64,000 bases of DNA from Kitasatospora arboriphila (GCF_000717275.1 NZ_JNYV01000003.1:62001-126000), one strand, 5' to 3'; counted from the stretch's first letter, positions 18,130 to 27,231 are shown. Made by a program: numbers and translations. Notes: generated by a model from the sequence alone, not told the origin.

Positions 18130-19351
18130 TGGCTTCCTTCCACTTCACGCGGGCCCCTGTGCGCAGGATGTTGCGCTGGTAGATGCGCGCTGCGAGCCAG
18201 GCGGCCACCGCGCAGGCGATCATCATCAGGACGATGGTGACGATGACCTGAACCACCGTCGCGTCGCCGGTTGCTATCCGCACCGGCATGATCGACGCCG
18301 AGAACGGCGGTATCCACGCCAGGGTCTGCATCAACGTGCTGTCGAGGGAGCCGATGCCGAAGTAGGCCGAGTACACCACCGCCATCGCGAGGATGGTGAG
18401 CGGGGCCGAACTCGAGCCGAGCTCCTCCTGTCTCGACACCACTGCACCCGTTGCGGCATACAGGGTTGCGAAGAAGACGAATCCCAGCACGAACCAGATG
18501 ACAACCGCGGCGAACATCGAGCCTGCCGCCGTGGGCACGTCGAGAATGCCGGTGGCAAGGGCGGCTATGAGAGCGGTACCGCCCAACAGGACCACCTGCG
18601 CAAAGGCCATCAATCCGATGCCGACGATCTTGCCCCACAACAGATGCAGCGGTTTGATCGTTGCGAGCAACAACTCGACCACCCGGGATGTCTTCTCTTC
18701 GACAACTCCGGCCGCAACCATGGAACCGCCTTGCAGTACAGCGAACATCAGCAATGAGACACCGACGAGCGCCACGGCAATACGTTGCCCTTCATTGGGT
18801 TTGGCGGGGTCTGTCTCGCTGACGGTGAGTGTGGAGTCGGCGCTGATGGCCGAGAGGTCCACGTTCTCCGCGGCCAGGGCCTTGGTCAACCCGTCCTGAC
18901 TCACAGCCGTTCGCAACACACCTTCGAGGCTGCCGTCGAGGTCGTCTTTGGTGACGGCTTCATAGTTGTTGGTTCCGGCGGCGCCGGGGACCAACGCCAC
19001 CTTCACGTCGCCTCCCTTCGCCTGGGCGCGCGCCTCGTCGGCGTTGCCGATGGGCACGATCTCGATGTTCTCCCCGGATGCGTCGCCGACCGCGACGATT
19101 GTCTCCGACAACTGCGAGTTGTCGCCCACCAGACCGACTTTCGTCGGCTTGTCGTCGCCGGTGAAAATCGAGAGAACGATGATGCCCGCAACGATGACCA
19201 CCAGCAGGATCACGTTGGTGATGATGAACGACTTGGTGGCCGCGCGGGTGGTGATCTCGCGCCGGGCAACCAGATTGATGGCCCGCCACGCGCTCATCCG
19301 GCCCGCGCCGGATTTCGTGTGCTTGTTCGGATCGGAAGCGTTCACACTCAT
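18119..19351 (-). CDS. ABC-2 type exporter permease (NatB/YhaP-like)
   Basis: A 410-residue membrane protein. It has one TM helix near residue 45, a large extracytoplasmic domain (about residues 65-175) and a C-terminal set of five or six TM helices, the topology of NatB-like ABC-2 permeases. The segment MVAAGVVEEKTSRVVELLLATIKPLHLLWGKIVG is the family's cytosolic coupling element. It overlaps the ATPase by ATGA. It probably exports sodium, a drug or a peptide; the substrate is unknown. Confidence 0.9.
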   Translation of the reverse strand: MSVNASDPNKHTKSGAGRMSAWRAINLVARREITTRAATKSFIITNVILLVVIVAGIIVLSIFTGDDKPTKVGLVGDNSQLSETIVAVGDASGENIEIVPIGNADEARAQAKGGDVKVALVPGAAGTNNYEAVTKDDLDGSLEGVLRTAVSQDGLTKALAAENVDLSAISADSTLTVSETDPAKPNEGQRIAVALVGVSLLMFAVLQGGSMVAAGVVEEKTSRVVELLLATIKPLHLLWGKIVGIGLMAFAQVVLLGGTALIAALATGILDVPTAAGSMFAAVVIWFVLGFVFFATLYAATGAVVSRQEELGSSSAPLTILAMAVVYSAYFGIGSLDSTLMQTLAWIPPFSASIMPVRIATGDATVVQVIVTIVLMMIACAVAAWLAARIYQRNILRTGARVKWKEAIKG

Positions 19352-20244
19352 GCGGATACAACCTCTCGGAAGAGTTCGGTCAGGTCGGGTCGGGACTGGG
19401 CGAAGTGCGTGACCGGCCCCGTGGCGAGGGCAGCGGTCAAAATTGCCTGCTCGTCGGTCCCCGGCGTCATGCTCACCGTGGTGATCGACCCGTTCTGGAT
19501 GGTGCCGAGCACCCCGGGCAGATGATCGGCCCAGCCGGGCGGGGCCTGCGGTGCGCCGACGTCGAGCCGGATCTCGCCGGCCGACCGTAGTTCGTCCACG
19601 GTGCCCAGTGCCCGCATGGTGCCGGAGGAGATGATGCCGACCCGGTCGCACAGGCGCTGCACGAGTTCGAGTTGATGGCTGGAGAAGATGACCGGAACAC
19701 CCTGCGCGGCCTTTTCTTTCAGCACGTCGCTCATCACGTCGACGGCAACGGGGTCCAGGCCTGAGAACGGCTCGTCGAGCACCAGCACATCGGGACTGTG
19801 AACCAGGGCGGCCGCCAACTGCACGCGCTGCTGATTGCCGAGGCTCAGGCTGTTCACGTCGTCGTTGATCCGCTCGAACACACCCAGCCGCCGTACCCAG
19901 GTCTCCACCTGGTCATCGGCCTCGGCGCGAGACAGGCCGTGCAACTGGGCAAGGAACGAGAGCTGCTTGCCCACCTTCATCTTGGGATACAGGCCGCGTT
20001 CTTCGGGCATGTAGCCGATGCGACGTCGGGTGTCGAGGTCGATGGGCGAGTCGCCCAGCAGCACTCGACCCGAATCGGCCGACAGCACACCGAGGATGAT
20101 GCGCATCGTGGTGGATTTTCCGGCGCCGTTGGAACCGACGAATCCGAAGATCTCGCCGGGGGCGACGGTGAAGGACATGTTGTCGAGGGCCTTGAGGGAC
20201 CCGTATCTCTTACTCAGACCGTCGACGATGAGGGGAGCGGTCAC
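19348..20244 (-). CDS. ABC exporter ATP-binding protein (NatA-like)
   Basis: A 298-residue ATPase. Walker A is GSNGAGKST, the signature is a variant LSLGNQQRVQLAAAL, Walker B is VLVLDEPFSGLD, and the H-loop lies in VIFSSHQLELV. A C-terminal DUF4162-like domain follows residue 215, typical of NatA/YhaQ subunits. GTG 20244 overlaps the preceding membrane-protein stop as GTGA, and the permease starts within its stop. It powers the ABC-2 permease next door. Confidence 0.92.
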   Translation of the reverse strand: MTAPLIVDGLSKRYGSLKALDNMSFTVAPGEIFGFVGSNGAGKSTTMRIILGVLSADSGRVLLGDSPIDLDTRRRIGYMPEERGLYPKMKVGKQLSFLAQLHGLSRAEADDQVETWVRRLGVFERINDDVNSLSLGNQQRVQLAAALVHSPDVLVLDEPFSGLDPVAVDVMSDVLKEKAAQGVPVIFSSHQLELVQRLCDRVGIISSGTMRALGTVDELRSAGEIRLDVGAPQAPPGWADHLPGVLGTIQNGSITTVSMTPGTDEQAILTAALATGPVTHFAQSRPDLTELFREVVSA

Positions 20245-20870
20245 TGTTCGAATCCTCCTGATTGGCTGACGTTTTCATTGGCCACCACCTGGGGATAGGT
20301 GGCGAAGTCTTCTGGATCGGGGTCGGGTAACCACCATCCGATCAGGCAGGTGGGAATGCAGGTGGCCCCGGCGACCAGCACGATGAGGAGCACCGCGCTG
20401 CCGTAGATCACCTGGCCGCCGACGCTGTTGTCGCCTCCGCCCGACAAGATGATGAGCACGAGGTACGGGATGAACATCGACACCCACAGCGCGGTGTACG
20501 CGATCGATCGGGCTGCGTTGCGGCTGGCCAGTTCGAACTCGTCGAGGGCCGAAGCCGGTGCATCGCTGACATTGCGCGTCACCGCCCGCAGCACGTAGAT
20601 GAGCGGGAGCATGACAAACGAGATGAGGCCGATGAACGCCGGGGCCGCCCACATGGTGAAGAACATGATGATTGCACTGGCGATCACGAGGATCACCGAA
20701 ATGACAAGCGCGACCACGAGCTTGCGGGCACTGCGCCGATTCCTCAGACGGGGGAACCGGTGGCCATAACGACGCAGGAACTTCTCGTGCCTACGTACCT
20801 GCCACTCTTCGTATCCACGCCACCACGCCGGTTTCGCGGACTCGGGGATCACGCTGTTCGGATCGTTCAC
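20241..20870 (-). CDS. Four-TM membrane protein of the XRE-ABC operon, function unknown
   Basis: A 209-residue protein. After a basic cytosolic N-terminus (RRHEKFLRRYGHRFPRLRNRRSARK) it has two TM helices near 50-95, a linker, and two more near 120-180, ending in an acidic tail. I recognise no named domain. Its GTG start overlaps the XRE stop (GTGA) and its stop overlaps the ATPase start (GTGA), so it is made in step with both. A role as accessory or sensor subunit of the exporter is inferred from position only. Confidence 0.75.
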   Translation of the reverse strand: MNDPNSVIPESAKPAWWRGYEEWQVRRHEKFLRRYGHRFPRLRNRRSARKLVVALVISVILVIASAIIMFFTMWAAPAFIGLISFVMLPLIYVLRAVTRNVSDAPASALDEFELASRNAARSIAYTALWVSMFIPYLVLIILSGGGDNSVGGQVIYGSAVLLIVLVAGATCIPTCLIGWWLPDPDPEDFATYPQVVANENVSQSGGFEQ

Positions 20871-21142
20871 GACGGCCCTCCATTCGTGCGATACAACTGC
20901 GTCGACATCGCCCCGAACTCGCGGCGACTGAAGACGGCCTCCACCGGGAGCCCGAACACATCGCAGATGCGAAAGGCCAGGTCGAGGCTGGGATAGTTGT
21001 CACCCCGTTCGAGCGAGCCGATCGACTGGACGTTCACGCCCACCAGCTCGGCAAGTTGTGCGCGTGACATCCGGCGCTCGGCGCGTAGTACGCCGATGCG
21101 GTTGTAGATCGGCAGGTGGCCTGCCTTCTTGACCGGACTCAC
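20867..21142 (-). CDS. XRE-family transcriptional regulator
   Basis: A 91-residue protein that is almost entirely one helix-turn-helix domain: IYNRIGVLRAERRMSRAQLAELVGVNVQSIGSLERGDNYPSLDLAFRICDVFGLPVEAVF. This matches the short XRE regulators that commonly precede small ABC exporter operons. GTG 21142 is chosen because a TTGACA-17-AACACT promoter ends 7 nt before it. The inverted repeat in that promoter suggests autorepression of the whole four-gene operon. Confidence 0.88.
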   Translation of the reverse strand: MSPVKKAGHLPIYNRIGVLRAERRMSRAQLAELVGVNVQSIGSLERGDNYPSLDLAFRICDVFGLPVEAVFSRREFGAMSTQLYRTNGGPS

Positions 21143-21178
21143 AGAGTCAAGTGTTGGGAAAACACAACAGAATGTCAA
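21143..21178 (-). promoter_or_regulatory. Promoter and operator of the XRE-ABC operon
   Basis: On the minus strand, TTGACA (21178-21173) is followed after exactly 17 nt by AACACT (21155-21150). The GTG start comes 7 nt later, so the mRNA is probably leaderless. GTGTT-N5-AACAC (21151-21165) overlaps the -10 box and is a likely operator for the XRE protein. Confidence 0.65.
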
Positions 21179-21217
21179 TGTTTGCCATACATGGAAGGCG
21201 CTTTGTGATCGCCAGCC

Positions 21218-22285
21218 TCACGAATTTTCTGCGATCACCATCTCGAGGATGTCCGTGCCCAGCGCGACCGGGCTGCAGGTGGGTGCCGCCGAGGCCGGAT
21301 CGAGGGCACCCAGTACAAGCCCGACGGCGTAGTCGTCGTAAGGCAGGCGGAAATGGCCGCTCAGATCGGCCGGGCAGCGATCCTGGATGAACAGATTTGT
21401 TGCGCCGTCACCTTTGAGTGCAACGGTCGCCGCCGGCTGGATCACTTCGTCCACCTGAGTGCCGATGGTGGTGTACTCGACGCCGGGGACCGTGTCGTTG
21501 CCATCGTTGTTGAGTTCGGCGAGCAGCGGTGACCCCTGAACTTGCTGCCACAGTGCGGTGGAGACCAGCTCAGGTGGGATCACGGTGGCGGCGACGTCGA
21601 GGGCGCCTGGGATCCGGGCGGCAATCGGGACCAGGCCGTACAGGGAGCTGCCGTACGACGGGGATGCCAGACCCACCCAATGCCCGACCATCGTCGACCC
21701 ACCCAGCCTGTTGACGAAATACCGGCCGACCGTTGCGCCCTGCGAATACCCGACGATGTCCAGCCTCGTGGCCCCGGTTGCCTTCAATACCTCGACCGCG
21801 AAGCCGCCGACCTGCCGAGCGCTCTCCACGATGTCTTCGGTGCCGAAGTTGTCGCCGCCTGCCCGCCCGCCGAAGTTCACGGCGAACACGCAGAAGCCCT
21901 CGGCAGCGAGCCTCGGCCCGATCTTTGCGAAGTCGGAGTACGCGCTCGAATCCGTGCCGTGGAGCAAGAGGACCGGCCGAGGGTGTGTCGGTGATGGGGT
22001 GCAGGTGAAGTTGTTGACGCCGGGCGGCACCGAACCCGGGTGGTCGCCGACATGGCGGGAGGCCTCATGATGCGTGTTCTGCGCCGGACCGGGGACGGTG
22101 GGTACTTCCCACAGCGACGCCGTTGGCCCTTGCGCGCTGCCTGTTCCCTGAACGCTGTTCGACCCCGGGACGCTGTCGGCAGCCGCTGGGGACACCGAGA
22201 TGAAGGCGAGAAGCACGGAAATCGTTGCCGCGGCGCACAAACTCCGACGTCGACCCTGGCCACGTCTGCTGTCCGTGTATCGCAT
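21218..22285 (-). CDS. Secreted lipase/esterase (class 2 lipase family)
   Basis: A 355-residue alpha/beta hydrolase. A basic n-region (RRGQGRRRS), a hydrophobic stretch and an SPAAADS cleavage site form a signal peptide of about 37 residues. The catalytic core shows the oxyanion strand RPVLLLHGTDSSAYSDF and the nucleophile elbow IVGYSQGATVGRYF; the Ser lies near residue 190. A Cys-rich pattern suits an exported enzyme. It resembles the EstA/LipA class 2 triacylglycerol lipases. ATG 22285 has GAGG upstream. It is transcribed in the same direction as the XRE operon but ends before that operon's own promoter. Confidence 0.88.
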   Translation of the reverse strand: MRYTDSRRGQGRRRSLCAAATISVLLAFISVSPAAADSVPGSNSVQGTGSAQGPTASLWEVPTVPGPAQNTHHEASRHVGDHPGSVPPGVNNFTCTPSPTHPRPVLLLHGTDSSAYSDFAKIGPRLAAEGFCVFAVNFGGRAGGDNFGTEDIVESARQVGGFAVEVLKATGATRLDIVGYSQGATVGRYFVNRLGGSTMVGHWVGLASPSYGSSLYGLVPIAARIPGALDVAATVIPPELVSTALWQQVQGSPLLAELNNDGNDTVPGVEYTTIGTQVDEVIQPAATVALKGDGATNLFIQDRCPADLSGHFRLPYDDYAVGLVLGALDPASAAPTCSPVALGTDILEMVIAENS

Positions 22286-22429
22286 CGCACACCTCACCTC
22301 GGCCCGACCCGCTGTAGATCGATTTGACCATCTCACCTGACGAGTAACCGTACTTCGGGCGGAATGTGGTCTGAACGTTGCAGTGCACTGCCACTGTGTT
22401 GCGACCGCGGCACCAGCCGGCCGGGCGCG

Positions 22430-23566
22430 TCAGGCGAGAATGTCCTGCACCACCCGGGCTGCTTCGCGGCCCGCGCGGTTGGCGCCGATGGTGGACGCTG
22501 ACGGGCCGTAGCCCAATAGTTGCAGACGAGGAACAGATGCCACGACGGTCGCCAGCCGGCCGGTCATCACGATGCCGCCGCCCGGAGCCCGCAACTTCAG
22601 TGGCGCCAGATGGTCCAGGGCGCTCCGAAAGCCGGTGCACCACAGGATGACGTCGACATCCAGATGATCACCACCGCCATCTCCACCCCGGGGTGTCCCA
22701 CAGTCCCAGCAGACTCCCGTCGGTGTGATGCGGGTGAACATCGGTCGCCACGCGAGGATGCCGTCCGCGCGGGCGGCGCGTATCGCGTCGTTTTCAGGCA
22801 ACCCGGTCACCGACACCACCGACCCGGGCGGTAGCCCTGCACGCACCCGTTTCTCGACGCGCGCCACTGCGGCCCGGCCGTTTTCGGGGGTGAACGGGCC
22901 ACTGCTGAAATGGGGTTCGGTGCGACTGCACCAGAAGGTCTGTGCGCCTTCGGCATTGCGTGCGATCTCGATCAGCAGCTGGATGGCCGAGATGCCGGCC
23001 CCCACCACGAGAACACGCTTACCGTCGAAATCGGTCGGCCTGTTGTAGTCATGGGTGTGCAGTTGTGTCCCGGTGAACGTCTCGATACCCGGCACATACG
23101 GGATGAATGGTCGATCCCAGGTTCCGGTTGCGTTGATCACGGTGCGCGCCATCAGCTGTGAGCCATCAGAGGCCGAGACCAGGAAGTCGCTGTCGTCGTC
23201 GCCGCCGCCGTCGAACGACACCGACCGGACGTCGACAGGTCGACGCACGTCGAGCCCGAACCGCTGTTCGTACTGGTCGAAGTAATCGGGCACCGCCGTG
23301 GACGCCGGCCACTGGTCGCATTCGACGCCGAGCGCTTCCGACAGCCCGAAGCCGGGAAGGTCGTGCACGTTGTTGGCCCCGGCCAAAGTCAATGTCGGCC
23401 AACGGAACTGCCACGCGCCTCCCGGCCCGGGGGAGTGGTCGACGATCATGGTTCGATCACCGAGGCCGTATTTGCCCAGGTAATACCCGGCCGACAGGCC
23501 CGCCTGCCCCGCACCGATGACGAGTACATCGGTACGCGCCCGGTCTCCGAAGGCGTTGGAGTTCAC
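22430..23566 (-). CDS. Flavin-containing NAD(P)-binding monooxygenase-like protein
   Basis: A 378-residue two-dinucleotide-domain flavoprotein. The FAD Rossmann motif is VLVIGAGQAGLSAGYYL near residue 15, and the NAD(P) motif is VLVVGAGISAIQLLIEIA near residue 180. INATGTW and LWCTGFRSAL are the typical ATG-type motifs of flavin monooxygenases and related oxidoreductases. The substrate is unknown. GTG 23566 is used; it lies 30 nt from the divergent enoyl-CoA hydratase. Confidence 0.85.
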   Translation of the reverse strand: MNSNAFGDRARTDVLVIGAGQAGLSAGYYLGKYGLGDRTMIVDHSPGPGGAWQFRWPTLTLAGANNVHDLPGFGLSEALGVECDQWPASTAVPDYFDQYEQRFGLDVRRPVDVRSVSFDGGGDDDSDFLVSASDGSQLMARTVINATGTWDRPFIPYVPGIETFTGTQLHTHDYNRPTDFDGKRVLVVGAGISAIQLLIEIARNAEGAQTFWCSRTEPHFSSGPFTPENGRAAVARVEKRVRAGLPPGSVVSVTGLPENDAIRAARADGILAWRPMFTRITPTGVCWDCGTPRGGDGGGDHLDVDVILWCTGFRSALDHLAPLKLRAPGGGIVMTGRLATVVASVPRLQLLGYGPSASTIGANRAGREAARVVQDILA

Positions 23567-23596
23567 CTGTCGAACAATAGCGGTACGCTGACGCCC

Positions 23597-24328
23597 ATGA
23601 TTGGGACCAGCCGGGATGGCGATGTGCTGACCATCGAACTGCAGCGAGAGCGGCAGCGGAACGCACTCAATTACGAACTGGTGGAAGCGCTGTCGGTGGC
23701 GATGACCGACGCGGCAGGATCGGGTGTGCGGGCCATCGTCCTCACCGGTCAGGGGACCGTTTTCTGTGCGGGCGCGGATCTGTCCGGCCCGGTCTACGAA
23801 CAGACCTTCCTCGACGAACTGCTGGCGATGCTCCGGGTCGTCGAGAGCATCCCGGTACCGGTGATCGCCGCGCTGAACGGCGCCGCGTTGGGGGCCGGAC
23901 TCCAGCTCGCGATGGCCGCTGATCTCCGGGTGATGTCGCCATCGGCGTGGTGCGGCATCCCCGCTGCAAAGATCGGTGTGACAGTTGACGAATGGACCAT
24001 CAAGCGTCTCGTCTCGCTGGTCGGTGCGGGTGATGCGGCGGGCATCCTGATCGGTTGTGACTCGCTCAGTGCCGACCGGGCTGCTGCCGTCGGTTTCGCC
24101 AATCGAATCGGTGATCTGGCCGACGCGCAGCAGTGGGCCGCGGGTATCGCCGCGCTTGCCCCGCTGACCCTGCAGCACTACAAGCTGGTTCTCGGCGACG
24201 ACGGTGCCCGCAACGAGGCCGCACCCGACCACGTCGCGGCGATGGTCAGGGCCTGGCAGAGCCAGGACATGGCCGAGGGCCGCGCCGCCCGGGCCGAGCG
24301 ACGTCAGCCGAACTTCATCGGGAAGTAG
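23597..24328 (+). CDS. Enoyl-CoA hydratase/isomerase family protein
   Basis: A 243-residue crotonase-fold protein. Oxyanion-hole segments are FCAGADLSG (near residue 58) and AALNGAALGAGLQLAMAADLRV (near 95). The usual hydratase Glu pair is not obvious: the second site reads IPAAKIGVTVDEWTIKRLVSLVG. The reaction may therefore differ from simple hydration, as in several mycobacterial EchA proteins. ATG 23597 follows TACGCT by 7 nt, a leaderless arrangement. It diverges from the flavoprotein gene. Confidence 0.87.
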   Translation: MIGTSRDGDVLTIELQRERQRNALNYELVEALSVAMTDAAGSGVRAIVLTGQGTVFCAGADLSGPVYEQTFLDELLAMLRVVESIPVPVIAALNGAALGAGLQLAMAADLRVMSPSAWCGIPAAKIGVTVDEWTIKRLVSLVGAGDAAGILIGCDSLSADRAAAVGFANRIGDLADAQQWAAGIAALAPLTLQHYKLVLGDDGARNEAAPDHVAAMVRAWQSQDMAEGRAARAERRQPNFIGK

Positions 24329-24498
24329 AACCCCCGGTCTTCCCCAACCCGTCCTGGGCACGACCCCTCGACAATACCCCCGCTCACAGTGGGTTTTCGT
24401 GGTGGTAACACAGCTGCAGCCTCCCAGATACACGGCGGCCTTACGTTCCTCGCAGTCTCTGGTTCAGAGGAAACGTGGGCATGACGCGAGGGAGAGAT

Positions 24499-26178
24499 AT
24501 GTCTGCAGACAAAACGGTGGACCCGATAGCCGCGGGGGAATTACCGACCAACATCAACGCGATGAGCGAGACGCTGGAGGACTACACCCTTCGTTTCGCG
24601 CCCCGCAGCTATCGCAAGTGGGGCCCCGCGGTGGTCGCCACCTCGGCTCTGGGTGGCATCGCCTACCTGGCCGACTTCGCCATCGGCGCCAACATCGGCA
24701 TCGCCAACGGCACGGGAAACGCGTTGTGGGGCATCCTCATCTTCGCAGTGGTCATCGTCCTCACCGGCTACCCGCTGGCGTACTACGCCGCCCGGTACAA
24801 CATCGACCTTGACCTGATCACCCGTGGCAGCGGCTTCGGCTACTACGGCTCGGTGGTCACCAACGTCATCTTCGCGTCGTTCACGTTCATCTTCTTTGCC
24901 CTCGAGGGCTCGATCATGGCGCAGGGCCTCAAACTGGGTCTCCACATCCCGCTGTGGCTGGGCTACCTCATCTCATCGGTGATGGTGATCCCGCTGGTCA
25001 TCTACGGCATGAACACACTGGCAAAACTGCAGGTGTGGACCACGCCGCTGTGGCTGGTGATGATGGTGCTGCCGTTTGTCTACCTCGTGATCAAGCACCC
25101 TGACGCAATCGGAGACTTCCTCGCATTCAGTGGTGGCACCGACGCCCAGGGCGGACACGGCGTCAACTTCGCCGGCATCATGCTCGCCGCCGGTGTGTGT
25201 CTGTCGCTGATCGCCCAGATCGCCGAGCAGATCGACTACTTGCGGTTCATGCCTCCCAAGACACCGGAGAACTCGCGCCGCTGGTGGGTTGCCGTGATCA
25301 CCGCCGGCCCGGGCTGGGTGTTCTTCGGCGCGATCAAGCAGATCGTGGGCTTGTTCCTGGCCGTCTACCTGATCATGAACTTCGCCGATCAGGCCGGCGT
25401 CGCCAACGAACCCGTGGAGCAGTTCCTCGCGGTCTACGAGGAGTTCATGCCGCACTGGCTGGCGATGACCCTCGCCGTCATCCTCGTGGTCATCTCGCAG
25501 ATCAAGATCAACGTGACCAACGCGTATTCGGGGTCGCTGGCCTGGACCAACAGCTTCACGCGCATCACCAAGACCTATCCGGGCCGACTGTTCTTCGTCT
25601 TCTTCAACGTCGCGATCGCTCTGGTGTTGATGGAAGCCAACATGTTCAGCTTCTTGAACAACATCCTCAACTTCTACGCGAACATCGCCATCGCATGGAT
25701 CGTCGTGGTGGCCTCGGACATCGTGTTCAACAAGTACGTCCTGAAGCTCTCGCCCAAGGTGCCCGAGTTCCGCAGGGGCATGCTGTACAACTTCAACCCG
25801 GTCGGGTTCATCAGCGTGATCCTCGCCGGCGGATTGTCGGTACTGGTGTACTTCCACGCTTTCGGTGACGCCATCCAGCCGTACTCGCCGATCGTCGCAA
25901 CCATCCTGGCGCTTATGTTGCCGCCGATCATCGCGGTGATCACCAAGGGCAAGTACTACCTGCGGCGCACCGATGACGGTATCGACCTGCCGATGTTCGA
26001 CGAATACGGCAACCCGTCGGATGCGAAGTTGCTGTGCTCGGTCACCGGTATCGAGTTCGAGCGTCCCGACATGCTCGCCTCGAACAAGCCAGGCCCCAAC
26101 GGGGAGAAGCAGTACATCAGCTCGCTGGCTCTGTCCTGCGACAAGACCGGTGAGCACGTGTTGCCTGCCCAGAAGTAG
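24499..26178 (+). CDS. NCS1-family permease (purine-cytosine permease-like)
   Basis: A 559-residue membrane protein with about 12 TM helices and the NCS1 pattern. The N-terminal FAPRSYRKWGPAVVATSALGGIAYLADF motif and LDLITRGSGFGYYGS correspond to helix 1-3 motifs of cytosine/allantoin/hydantoin symporters. A polar tail of about 80 residues with two Cys (LLCSVTG, ALSCDKTG) is longer than in characterised members. ATG 24499 follows GGGAGAGAT. It ends in a strong terminator, so it is a single-gene unit. The preceding 170 nt show no clear element beyond a weak CTCTG/CAGAG hairpin near 24457-24469. Confidence 0.88.
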   Translation: MSADKTVDPIAAGELPTNINAMSETLEDYTLRFAPRSYRKWGPAVVATSALGGIAYLADFAIGANIGIANGTGNALWGILIFAVVIVLTGYPLAYYAARYNIDLDLITRGSGFGYYGSVVTNVIFASFTFIFFALEGSIMAQGLKLGLHIPLWLGYLISSVMVIPLVIYGMNTLAKLQVWTTPLWLVMMVLPFVYLVIKHPDAIGDFLAFSGGTDAQGGHGVNFAGIMLAAGVCLSLIAQIAEQIDYLRFMPPKTPENSRRWWVAVITAGPGWVFFGAIKQIVGLFLAVYLIMNFADQAGVANEPVEQFLAVYEEFMPHWLAMTLAVILVVISQIKINVTNAYSGSLAWTNSFTRITKTYPGRLFFVFFNVAIALVLMEANMFSFLNNILNFYANIAIAWIVVVASDIVFNKYVLKLSPKVPEFRRGMLYNFNPVGFISVILAGGLSVLVYFHAFGDAIQPYSPIVATILALMLPPIIAVITKGKYYLRRTDDGIDLPMFDEYGNPSDAKLLCSVTGIEFERPDMLASNKPGPNGEKQYISSLALSCDKTGEHVLPAQK

Positions 26179-26197
26179 CGCGACTGCTCCGACTCGT

Positions 26198-26240
26198 CAG
26201 CTCCACCCGTTCCGAAAGGGGCGGGTGGAGCTGTCTTGTC
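26198..26240 (+). terminator. Intrinsic terminator after the NCS1 permease
   Basis: CAGCTCCACCCG (26198-26209) pairs perfectly with CGGGTGGAGCTG (26222-26233) around a 12-nt loop, followed by TCTTGTC. Confidence 0.8.
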
Positions 26241-26247
26241 AGCCCCC

Positions 26248-26457
26248 CCCGCCGACCGGGCCGTAACTCCCGTCGACCGGGCCGAAACTCCCGTCGACCG
26301 GGCCGAAACTCCCGTCGACCGTGCCCTAACTCCCGTCGACCGGGCCCTTACTCCCGCTGACCGGGCCGTAACTCCCGCTGACCGGGCCGTTACTCCCGTC
26401 GACCGGGCCCTTACTCCCGTCGACCGGGCCGTAACTCCCGCCGACCGGGCTGTTCCC
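26248..26457. repeat. Ten head-to-tail 21-bp repeats
   Basis: Ten consecutive units share the core CTCCCGTCGACCGGGCC, with GTAA, GAAA, GTTA, CTTA or CTAA as variable start and GTC/GCT/GCC variation in the middle. There are no spacers, so it is not a CRISPR. The period is exactly seven codons, so all frames stay open (DRAVTPV-type peptide), but no ribosome binding site or flanking domain supports translation. It lies in the 373-nt gap between the NCS1 permease and the NAD(P)-binding gene. The unit is the same as at 12674-12912. Confidence 0.9.
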
Positions 26458-26551
26458 ATCACCGTGCCCTCGGAATGTCGCGACGGCCGGCCTTGTTGTG
26501 CTCCTCAGTGCTCCAACACGCAGGGCCCATCAACGACGAAGGGAACGATGC

Positions 26552-27208
26552 ATGTCACGAATCGCCATCATCGGAGGCCACGGCAAGATCGCGCTCAAGC
26601 TGGCCAGGATCTTGACCGGCCAGGGACATCAGGTCAGCTCCCTGATCCGCAATCCAGACCAGTCGGACGACATCACGCAGACCGGGGCCACTCCGGTCAT
26701 CGCAGATGTGGAAAACCTCTCGACCGACGAGATCGCCCAAGCCATCAAGGGCCACGACGCCGTGGTGTTCTCCGCCGGCGCCGGCGGCGGCAGCCCTGAA
26801 CGCACGTACGCCGTCGACCGTGACGCCGCCATCCGCAGCATCGACGCAGCCCAGCAGGCCGGCATCACCCGCTACGTCCAGGTGTCGTACTTCGGCGCCG
26901 GACCGGATCATGGTGTTCCCGAGGACAATTCGTTCCACGCCTACGCCGAGGCCAAGGCGGCAGCCGACGAGCATCTCCGTCAGACCACACTCCTCTGGAC
27001 GATCGTCGGACCGAGCTCTCTCACCGATGAGCCCGGCACGGGTCGCATCGCCACCAAGGAACGCGGCGCCGAAGCCGGAACCAGCGTGTCTCGTGACGAT
27101 GTGGCAGAGGTGCTGGCCGCGGTCCTCGAGACACAGTCCAGCGTCGGAACCACGGTCGAGTTCACCGGTGGCCAGACGCCCATCGCCGACGCCGTAAAAG
27201 GCGTCTGA
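26552..27208 (+). CDS. NAD(P)-binding atypical SDR family protein
   Basis: A 218-residue single Rossmann domain, IAIIGGHGKIALKLARIL at the N-terminus (GxxGxxA-type NAD(P) motif), then VIADVENLS and VVFSAGAGGG, matching the NmrA/YwnB-like NAD(P)H-binding proteins. The Tyr-Lys region reads FHAYAEAKAAADEHL, so a dehydrogenase role is possible. ATG 26552 has GAAGGGAACG upstream. It follows the repeat array and converges with the sugar kinase, separated by 23 nt containing a G9 run. Confidence 0.85.
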   Translation: MSRIAIIGGHGKIALKLARILTGQGHQVSSLIRNPDQSDDITQTGATPVIADVENLSTDEIAQAIKGHDAVVFSAGAGGGSPERTYAVDRDAAIRSIDAAQQAGITRYVQVSYFGAGPDHGVPEDNSFHAYAEAKAAADEHLRQTTLLWTIVGPSSLTDEPGTGRIATKERGAEAGTSVSRDDVAEVLAAVLETQSSVGTTVEFTGGQTPIADAVKGV

Positions 27209-27231
27209 CAGACCTGAGGGGGGGGGCAGCC

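Noticed and set aside
26248..26457. CRISPR array
   Set aside because: The repeats are contiguous without spacers, imperfect, and no cas genes are present.
26236..26799. Open frame reading DRAVTPV-type heptapeptides through the repeat array
   Set aside because: The 21-bp period keeps every frame open automatically. There is no ribosome binding site and the frame runs out of phase into the NAD(P)-binding gene.
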